Of a stretch of 38,549 bases of DNA, positions 32,842-38,549 are shown in pieces. Position 1 is the stretch's first letter, and each line of letters opens with the position of its first letter. Both the position numbers and the translations under genes were made by a program. The stretch lies in assembly GCA_947452295.1 (NCBI GenBank), contig CANGCK010000032.1, forward strand, positions 1 through 38,549. The letters are read 5' to 3'. This DNA is from Sphingobacteriia bacterium (GTDB taxonomy: Bacteria > Bacteroidota > Bacteroidia > Chitinophagales > Chitinophagaceae). Below the pieces are notes generated by a model. That model saw only the letters and a list, made by a program, of their open reading frames with translations, was not told the origin of the DNA and did no database searches.

Positions 32842-33888
32842 CTAATGATTTGATAAATATTCAATTTCTGCAGCTGCAAGCACTCGACCATAAATTCTTA
32901 TGTCATCTATTGAGCCCCTGAAATAATTTAAGTAAGTTCCAGAACTACTGTTTTGAAAGCCAATTGTCAATGCTTTAGGGTTGTTAATCACCTTGAAAAG
33001 AATATTTTTTGATAAAACCAATTTACCGTTCTTATAATATTTTAGTAATTGATTTTGCAAATCATATGTTACTATAAAATTTATCCAAACACTAGCTCCT
33101 ACAATACCTGTAGAATCAGGGTATGTGCTTGTATTAAATTGATCATTAGCCTGAAAATTCAAAATCTGTGTTTGTAAATTATGATTGGGATTCCATATAC
33201 CATATGTCCAACCATCCGAACCTATATCTCCATCATGCTTTGAAATCAACATTGATCCATTATATAAAGTAGCCAATGTATCAAATTTGAACCAGCTAGA
33301 AATTGAAAAACTTCCTGTAAGATTTAAAGCTGATGACGGATTATTAACTATAATCGTTTTTCTAGTACCAAACTTATAAGCTTTCGAAAAATTGCCAAAT
33401 CTATCCTCTGAAAGTGTTGCTCCATTTACTGTACCATGATTTCCATTACCACTACTATCACCAGCGTTACCATTAAAAGGATAATAAGCTAGTAACCCTT
33501 CGGATAAGCAATTAGGCTCTAAAGCGAGTTGAGCAAGAATCCCATTTAATTTAATCAATAAATCTGCATACTGCTGATTCAATATTAAAATTTGAGAATT
33601 AATACTTGTTATATTAGCATTTGCAGTTACTAACTGAGAATTTAAACTTGTTAATTGTGAAAGTATAAATGATATTTGAGATTTAATTGAATCAACTGTT
33701 TTACCAAGATTGTTGAGGTTTGTGTTTGAATTGTTTAACACTGTTGCTAAAGAATCTGACCTTTTTTGCAAATTGCTAACTGCTAACTTTAAGTCGGAAA
33801 TGTCTTTGGAATAATCTACAGATTTTGTACAAGATGTTAATACATAAATAAAAATAAACAAACTAATTGATAGCACTTTTGGAATCAT
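32842..33888 (-). CDS. LamG/concanavalin-like lipoprotein with coiled coil
   Basis: 348 residues. Lipobox LTSC gives Cys20 as the mature end. Residues about 28-120 are a coiled coil (VSNLQKRSDSLATVLNNSNT, DSIKSQISFILSQLTSLNSQ and so on). Residues about 130-345 form a LamG-type jelly roll: LLAYYPFNGNAGDSSGNGNH at the start and FRGSIDDIRIYGRVLAAAEI at the end, both family hallmarks. It is probably displayed on the outer membrane and binds glycans or other ligands. The gene lies between two direct-repeat copies and is alone on its strand. Confidence 0.85.
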   Translation of the reverse strand: MIPKVLSISLFIFIYVLTSCTKSVDYSKDISDLKLAVSNLQKRSDSLATVLNNSNTNLNNLGKTVDSIKSQISFILSQLTSLNSQLVTANANITSINSQILILNQQYADLLIKLNGILAQLALEPNCLSEGLLAYYPFNGNAGDSSGNGNHGTVNGATLSEDRFGNFSKAYKFGTRKTIIVNNPSSALNLTGSFSISSWFKFDTLATLYNGSMLISKHDGDIGSDGWTYGIWNPNHNLQTQILNFQANDQFNTSTYPDSTGIVGASVWINFIVTYDLQNQLLKYYKNGKLVLSKNILFKVINNPKALTIGFQNSSSGTYLNYFRGSIDDIRIYGRVLAAAEIEYLSNH

Positions 33889-34293
33889 AATAAAGTTTTT
33901 AGTTGACTACATTTTTTTAGCTAGTATAGGTTACTCATATAGCTTTTAATTTAGAAATTTCATACGGCTGCGCATCGCAAATAAATTTCCCCACCACAAA
34001 ACTCCCCATTCCTCCACCCATTCCCCCTTTTTCAGTTACGAAATAGGTCGTTTTTTAGGTGAGTAACCTATTTATTTAATCTATGTACTTTATTTTTTGT
34101 CCATATGCTTTAAAAGCTTGCATTCCAATAAATCAACCCATAACATTTAATCGTACAATAATTAAAAAATAATTCTGTTTTTTTGGTTACTCACCAATTT
34201 TATCTCCATTTTTACCATCTTATTTGTCGATACTAACAAATTATCCTTTCTATAAATTCAATATGCTGTACTTTGCAAAAAATAAAACTGTTT
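33889..34293. other. 405-base intergenic region with repeat copy B and inverted GGTTACTCA words
   Basis: No gene seen. It holds the second copy of the degenerate repeat and three copies of the word GGTTACTCA or its complement: ataggttactca (33926-33937), tgagtaacctat (34060-34071, the exact inverse) and ggttactcacc (34185-34195). It serves as the divergent control region for the LamG gene (minus) and the 34294 gene (plus). Confidence 0.6.
33981..34140. repeat. Degenerate direct repeat, copy B
   Basis: Second copy of the repeat at 32541-32700, in the same orientation, about 1.44 kb apart. The best conserved parts are the C-rich core and GCATTCCAATAAAT. It lies upstream of the LamG gene, as copy A lies upstream of the 31984 gene, so it may be a repeated promoter-region element. 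Confidence 0.75.
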
Positions 34294-35793
34294 ATGAAGT
34301 GCTGCTTTTTACGCTTTTTTTTTATTTTTTTAATTCTGCTGATTTTTCCAGCTAGATCATTTTGTCAACAATCGCGCATTAGTATCCCCAACACCCCCTT
34401 TCTACAACGCTTAGCCATTGGCAAACCTACAGGCGTTGCAATAGGGCAGCATGAAAATAAACCAATTACAATCTTTCCTATTCATGATGATAATTTTAAA
34501 AACTATGCGCATATTTTATTACTAAACAATAAGCGTTTATATGTTTACCTGAGTGCATCAGGCATTGTATATGAATCGGACTCCTTAGATCCTCAAAAGC
34601 CTACCATACAGTTTAACAGAATCGATTCTACTCAACATTTTGGTTACAACATCAATTGCTATGCCTTCTTTTACAACAACAACCTCTACAATATAGGTGG
34701 TTACGGGTTTTGGAGGTGGAACGGTCAGCTAAGAACTTTTATGCGCCAAACTAAAGGTTGGGATATTGTTCCTTTAAATAAAGAAGTACCCCTCTATAAT
34801 GAACCAATAATGCCCAACGTTTGGTATAATCATCGGCAGGGTAAAATCCTCTCTCTCTACCATATAGAAGGCAACCAGGCAGTCAAAAACAATGATCCGG
34901 AAAAAGATATTGTTCAGGTAGATTCTGTAATGGAGCTAGATCTTCAAACAAATTCATGGCATTCCATGGGAGTTTTAACTGCCAATCTTGTTGAAAACAA
35001 AAACCGCTCGTATCTACTGGTTAATTTAGATAACGGATTATTGGTTAAAAGAAATGATCGTATTGAATACTGGGATCTAATCAGCAATAGCATTAAGGTG
35101 CTCAATAACGCAAAAATTGCCCATATTTTGTTTACGCAGCTTTATGGAACACTTATTTGGGTAGAAAAGAATAAACTGTTTTATGGCAATCCCCAAAAAA
35201 CGACACACATCGATTCAATTGTATTCAAGGATAGCGACTTTGTAATGACCAATCATTTAGTTTATACCCCTATTAATCAAAAGCTTTCCTTACAATATTG
35301 GCTAATCTTTATATCAGCACTGATACTGCTTGCCGCAGGATTTTTCTTCTATCAACAATACAAAACGAAACGCCTCTCTATTAACCATATAAGTTCGGTT
35401 GTTGCAAATGACATTGCCGCTCTACCGGCGCAACATACAAATATTACTTCTTTACCGCAATCACTTCAATCTGCCTACCCCAATCAACAATTATTCAATA
35501 GTATTGAAATAGCTTTAATTAAATTAATCAGTGATAATATCAACAACCACAACCGATATACCAATATAGATGAAATCAATAGAGCGTTAGGCATGTTCAA
35601 CAAATCGGCCAATCTACAAAAACGAAAAAGAAGCGACATCATCTCTGCAATCAACAATAAATGGTCTATATCCAATCATGATAGGAACAGTCTGTTAATC
35701 GACCGTATAAAAAGTGGTACAGACGGAAGAAGCAATGAGTACTTTATTTCACAGGAAAATCTTAAATCAATAGAACAATTGCTAACTTTTTAA
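34294..35793 (+). CDS. Membrane protein with Kelch-like periplasmic half and unrecognised cytoplasmic domain (499 aa)
   Basis: The start is placed at ATG 34294 (MKCCFLRFFFIFLILLIFPA...), a clean signal peptide; a TTG seven codons upstream is possible. Residues about 30-330 are strand-rich, with Kelch/propeller-like pieces (NNNLYNIGGYGFWRWNGQL; MELDLQTNSWHSMG). A single helix at about 337-360 (YWLIFISALILLAAGFFFY) is followed by a basic linker and a C-terminal domain (about 400-495) with helices and KRKRSDIISAINNKW. That domain could bind nucleic acid or act in signalling, but no family was recognised. A one-step transmembrane sensor is a reasonable guess. Low AT bias compared with the preceding genes. 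Confidence 0.75.
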   Translation: MKCCFLRFFFIFLILLIFPARSFCQQSRISIPNTPFLQRLAIGKPTGVAIGQHENKPITIFPIHDDNFKNYAHILLLNNKRLYVYLSASGIVYESDSLDPQKPTIQFNRIDSTQHFGYNINCYAFFYNNNLYNIGGYGFWRWNGQLRTFMRQTKGWDIVPLNKEVPLYNEPIMPNVWYNHRQGKILSLYHIEGNQAVKNNDPEKDIVQVDSVMELDLQTNSWHSMGVLTANLVENKNRSYLLVNLDNGLLVKRNDRIEYWDLISNSIKVLNNAKIAHILFTQLYGTLIWVEKNKLFYGNPQKTTHIDSIVFKDSDFVMTNHLVYTPINQKLSLQYWLIFISALILLAAGFFFYQQYKTKRLSINHISSVVANDIAALPAQHTNITSLPQSLQSAYPNQQLFNSIEIALIKLISDNINNHNRYTNIDEINRALGMFNKSANLQKRKRSDIISAINNKWSISNHDRNSLLIDRIKSGTDGRSNEYFISQENLKSIEQLLTF

Positions 35794-35811
35794 CACCAAA
35801 ACTGAAAAGTG

Positions 35812-35829
35812 GTCAGACCATGGTCTGAC
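35812..35829. terminator. 18-base perfect palindrome between convergent genes
   Basis: gtcagaccatggtctgac is identical on both strands. It lies 16 bases after the 34294-gene stop, in the gap before the end of the citrate synthase gene. A hairpin terminator without a clear T tract, or an operator (TGGTCAGACCA is itself symmetric), are both possible. Confidence 0.5.
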
Positions 35830-35931
35830 GGGTGGGGCTAAATTCAGCTTGATTCCCTCCCTCCAAACAAAACAGTCCCTCCGTTTTTTACCCGAAGAGA
35901 CTGATTAATTATCATCATTCCATATTAATCC

Positions 35932-37254
35932 TTATTCCCAAATTTCATCTTTACCATCAATCCACTTTTTAACTGAATCAGTTGTTACAGATTTTGGGCG
36001 CTCTAATGGGAAGCCCAATGCTCTATCCCAACATAAGCTGGCCATTACGCCTAATGCTCTACTCACTGCAAATAACACAGTATAAAATTCATATTCCACA
36101 AACCCATAATGCACCAACAATGCTCCACTGTGGGCATCTACATTGGGCCAAGGATTTTTTATTTTTCCAAGTGATTGAAGAATTGGTGGTACTGTTTCAT
36201 AAATATTCCAAACCGTGTTCACCAGTTTATCATCGGCCATGTGTTTTTTACCAAACTCCATCTGTGCAGTAAAGCGCGGATCTGTTTTGCGTAATACCGC
36301 ATGCCCATATCCCGGCACAACTTTACCCGATGTTAATGTTTTTTGTACATACTCAGCAATTTGCTCCTTGGTTGGACTATCTGTTCCCAATTGCTCTTGC
36401 ATTTCAAATATCCATTTAATCACTTCCTGATTGGCTAACCCATGTAATGGTCCCGCTAAACCGTTCATACCAGCAGCAAAACTTAAATACGGATCACTTA
36501 ATGCAGAGCCCACCAAGTGCGTTGTATGCGCAGAAACATTTCCACCTTCATGATCGGCATGAATGGTCATGTATAAGCGCATGAGTTCTTTAAAGCTCTC
36601 ATCATCATACCCCATCATATGCGCAAAATTACCCGCCCAATCCAATAGGCCATTCGGATGAATGTGCTCATTGTTTTTATATTTTCTTCTATATATATAC
36701 GCTGCAATACGTGGCAAACGTGCAATCAAATCCATTGCATCATCATACGTATAACTCCAATAATCTTTTTTATTGAGCCCTTTGGCATATTCTTTCGAAA
36801 AATTGCTTTCTGTTTGTAACGCCATTACACCCACTACAAACATTGTCATTGGATGGGTAGTTAATGGCAAAGCATCGATGGTAGCAAATACATGATTGGG
36901 TACATGACTTCTACGCTGCCATACACTGGTAAGATGATTTACTTCTGCTTCAGTAGGTAACTCATCCAATAACATTAAATGAAACAATCCTTCTGGCAAG
37001 GGTTCTCCACCTTTAGTTGCTGCAGGCAATTTTTGCTGCAATTCAGGAATAGAATATCCTCTAAATCTGATACCTTCTTGTGCATCTAACTGACTTGTTT
37101 CGGAAACCAATCCAGTTATACCACGCATACCCTGGTAAATTTGGGATAAAGTAACTTCTCCCACTTTTTTATTTCCGTGTTCCTTAATGATTTCTTTGAT
37201 TTCTATGCTCGCAGCATCTGATTTTGCTTTGAACCTTTCTTTAAAAACTCCCAT
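35932..37254 (-). CDS. Citrate synthase, eukaryotic/mitochondrial-like type
   Basis: 440 residues, cytoplasmic. It condenses acetyl-CoA and oxaloacetate to citrate, the entry of the TCA cycle. The N-terminus through GITGLVSETSQLDAQEGIRF, followed by RGYSIPE, and the total length fit the class close to the mitochondrial enzyme. Catalytic residues: His in AGPLHGLANQEVIKW, His in VPGYGHAVLRKTDPRF, and Asp in WPNVDAHSGALLVHYG. The usual gltA name belongs to a different bacterial class, so no symbol is given. Monocistronic, with its own strong promoter. Confidence 0.93.
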   Translation of the reverse strand: MGVFKERFKAKSDAASIEIKEIIKEHGNKKVGEVTLSQIYQGMRGITGLVSETSQLDAQEGIRFRGYSIPELQQKLPAATKGGEPLPEGLFHLMLLDELPTEAEVNHLTSVWQRRSHVPNHVFATIDALPLTTHPMTMFVVGVMALQTESNFSKEYAKGLNKKDYWSYTYDDAMDLIARLPRIAAYIYRRKYKNNEHIHPNGLLDWAGNFAHMMGYDDESFKELMRLYMTIHADHEGGNVSAHTTHLVGSALSDPYLSFAAGMNGLAGPLHGLANQEVIKWIFEMQEQLGTDSPTKEQIAEYVQKTLTSGKVVPGYGHAVLRKTDPRFTAQMEFGKKHMADDKLVNTVWNIYETVPPILQSLGKIKNPWPNVDAHSGALLVHYGFVEYEFYTVLFAVSRALGVMASLCWDRALGFPLERPKSVTTDSVKKWIDGKDEIWE

Positions 37255-37271
37255 GGCAATTGTATTTGTTC

Positions 37272-37290
37272 GGTAGACTTAAAATCTACC
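37272..37290 (-). promoter_or_regulatory. 5' leader hairpin of citrate synthase mRNA
   Basis: GGTAGA and TCTACC arms around a seven-base loop. Counted from the promoter, transcription should start at about 37291, so the hairpin would be the very first structure of the mRNA, 18 bases before the ATG. A role in transcript stability is inferred. Confidence 0.45.
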
Positions 37291-37296
37291 ATGCTG

Positions 37297-37327
37297 CAAA
37301 GGTAATTGAAGTTGCAACTATAACAAA
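37297..37327 (-). promoter_or_regulatory. Promoter of citrate synthase, TTTG-N19-TACCTTTG
   Basis: On the minus strand, TTTG (37327-37324) and TACCTTTG (37304-37297) are 19 bases apart, a full match to the Bacteroidota primary sigma consensus TTTG-N19-TAnnTTTG. The leader is about 37 bases. Confidence 0.8.
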
Positions 37328-37360
37328 ACTTATAGGGCTATAGCTGCAAAATTAACGCAA

Positions 37361-38452
37361 TTATTTAGGGGCTTTTTTATAGAGATAAAGCGCTACAAAT
37401 ACAAATATCATATTGGGTATCCAGGCTGCAATTAGTGGATGTAAATCTCCCTTGGTTGAGAATATGGTTGAGAATCGATCTGTTAAAATAAACATTGCCG
37501 CTGTTATAAAGCCTACGGCTAAGTGTACACCACTTCCTCCGCGTACTTTTCTACCGGCTACAATGCCACCTATTAATGTTAATAATAATACGGTGATACA
37601 AGTCGCATCTCTTCTATACCGCTCTACTTTAAGGCTGTTAAGGCCTTCTGACCCCCTCAACTCTTCTAACTGAATAAATCGGTCTAATTCTGGTGAGGTT
37701 AATTTGTCTTTTGCATATTTATCTCTTCCCAAATCACCAGGTCGGAAACTGTAACTCATTTGCCTAAACGTTTCTTGCAATACTGTTTCTTTTAATGGAT
37801 ACAATTTGCGCGAAATAATCCCTTCTACCTTCCATTTTTTAGTGGCTGTATCCCAACTGATATAGTCTGATCGCAAGTTTTCGCTTACCTGGTTATTTTT
37901 TACTTTATAAAGAAAAAATGGCCCCCCTCTTTTTGTAGCTGTATCATATGAATAAATACCTGCATACGTAAAAGAATCTATCCGTAAATAAATATTATTG
38001 GGCTTATAAAGCAATGCATTATAGCTTGAATTAGCATCTACATACTTTGCTTCAAATGTTCCGCGTATTTGATTGGCTTTGGGTACGATAAATTGATTGG
38101 AAAACCATAGCAAAACAGCTAAAAAAGCGCCGCCAATCCAGTATGGTCGCAACCACCTCGCATAGCTAACTCCCCCTGCCAGCATAGCAATAATTTCACT
38201 GTTACCTGCCATTTTTGAAGTAAAAAATATTACAGCTATAAATACAAATAATGGAAATAGCAGCGCAATGATATGCGGTATGAATCCAAAGTAATAATCG
38301 GTAATGATTCTTCTTACTCCCAACTGCGAACGAACAAAATCATCCGTTTTTTCGCTAACGTCTATCACAACAGCTATCACCGCAAATAAAAATATTGCGA
38401 AGAAAAATGTTGTAAGGAACTTCCGGAGTATATACCAATCCAATTTTTTCAT
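37361..38452 (-). CDS. LptF/LptG (YjgP/YjgQ)-family lipopolysaccharide export permease
   Basis: 363 residues, with helices at the N-terminus (YILRKFLTTFFFAIFLFAVI, two more up to about 115) and three at the C-terminus (from about 275), separated by a periplasmic beta-rich domain (about 130-270). This is the LptF/LptG layout. The first stretch KKLDWYILRKFL and MAGNSEIIAMLAGGVSYARW (about 80-99) are family signatures. It extracts lipopolysaccharide from the inner membrane together with LptB and a second permease, not in this window. It lies 34 bases after the end of the partial upstream gene. Confidence 0.9.
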   Translation of the reverse strand: MKKLDWYILRKFLTTFFFAIFLFAVIAVVIDVSEKTDDFVRSQLGVRRIITDYYFGFIPHIIALLFPLFVFIAVIFFTSKMAGNSEIIAMLAGGVSYARWLRPYWIGGAFLAVLLWFSNQFIVPKANQIRGTFEAKYVDANSSYNALLYKPNNIYLRIDSFTYAGIYSYDTATKRGGPFFLYKVKNNQVSENLRSDYISWDTATKKWKVEGIISRKLYPLKETVLQETFRQMSYSFRPGDLGRDKYAKDKLTSPELDRFIQLEELRGSEGLNSLKVERYRRDATCITVLLLTLIGGIVAGRKVRGGSGVHLAVGFITAAMFILTDRFSTIFSTKGDLHPLIAAWIPNMIFVFVALYLYKKAPK

Positions 38453-38486
38453 AATACCTGCTACAAAGATGCATTAAATTTAATAG

Positions 38487-38549
38487 TTACAGTCGCTGCT
38501 TTATTACTTCCAGGGTTTCTTTCTTCCAGGTTTTAAATGTGCCGGCTAC
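38487..38549 (-). CDS. C-terminal end of a gene cut by the right edge, probably tgt (tRNA-guanine transglycosylase)
   Basis: The last 20 codons (VAGTFKTWKKETLEVIKQRL then TAA) are open to the right edge. The pattern GTFKTWKKE...L resembles the end of Bacteroidota tRNA-guanine transglycosylases, and tgt directly upstream of an LptF/G-type gene is a common order in this phylum. With so few residues the identity is only probable. Confidence 0.5.
   Translation of the reverse strand, partial: VAGTFKTWKKETLEVIKQRL

Overview
The window looks like a chromosomal segment from a member of the Bacteroidota, most likely the Chitinophagaceae or a close relative. This is inferred from the low GC content, several TTTG / TAnnTTTG promoters of the Bacteroidota primary sigma type, a Wzc kinase with a Tyr-Gly tail, bactofilin, DUF6132 and DUF2892 small membrane proteins, rhodanese fusions, and an LptF/G-type permease after what looks like the end of tgt. 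No rRNA, tRNA, CRISPR array, transposase or phage gene was seen.

Region 1 (1-11584, all minus strand) is an exopolysaccharide or capsule operon of the Wzx/Wzc/Wza type. In transcription order it holds a WecG/TagA/CpsF glycosyltransferase, a VanZ-like protein, a polyprenyl glycosylphosphotransferase, a 65-residue membrane protein, Wza, Wzc, mannose-1-phosphate guanylyltransferase, a Wzx flippase, a GT2 glycosyltransferase, an acyltransferase-3 protein, and a glycosyltransferase-like protein cut by the left edge. No Wzy polymerase is visible; it may lie beyond the edge. A 905-base noncoding, AT-rich stretch separates this operon from a divergent LuxR-type regulator (12490-13158). A bactofilin and an overlapping unknown gene follow.

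Region 2 (14404-28502) is a sulfide/persulfide and efflux island. It holds a metallo-beta-lactamase persulfide dioxygenase fused to two rhodanese domains; a four-gene operon (two small membrane proteins, thioredoxin, YHS lipoprotein); a frameshifted sulfide:quinone oxidoreductase-like gene; a SAM methyltransferase; a CoA-disulfide/persulfide reductase-rhodanese fusion; a seven-gene operon with a TolC/adaptor/RND efflux system and four small proteins (one HMA-like, two DUF2892); and a Crp/Fnr regulator. Five promoters in this island carry a Crp/Fnr-type palindrome (TGTAA-N6-TTACA or a close variant), and in all five its centre is exactly 29.5 bases from the first base of the -7 element. This is the geometry of class II activation and makes the island look like one regulon, probably controlled by the Crp/Fnr protein encoded at its end. 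It is the most interesting signal in the window.

Region 3 (28503-35793) is accessory. It begins with a 54-base tandem array that forms three hairpins with compensatory changes, then an AAA ATPase/DUF234 protein, a run of small unrecognised membrane proteins, a LamG lipoprotein lying between two copies of a degenerate ~160-base repeat, and an unusual transmembrane protein with a Kelch-like outer half and an unrecognised cytoplasmic domain.

Region 4 (35932-38549, minus) is housekeeping: citrate synthase with a textbook promoter, an LptF/LptG-family permease, and the last 20 codons of a gene that is probably tgt.
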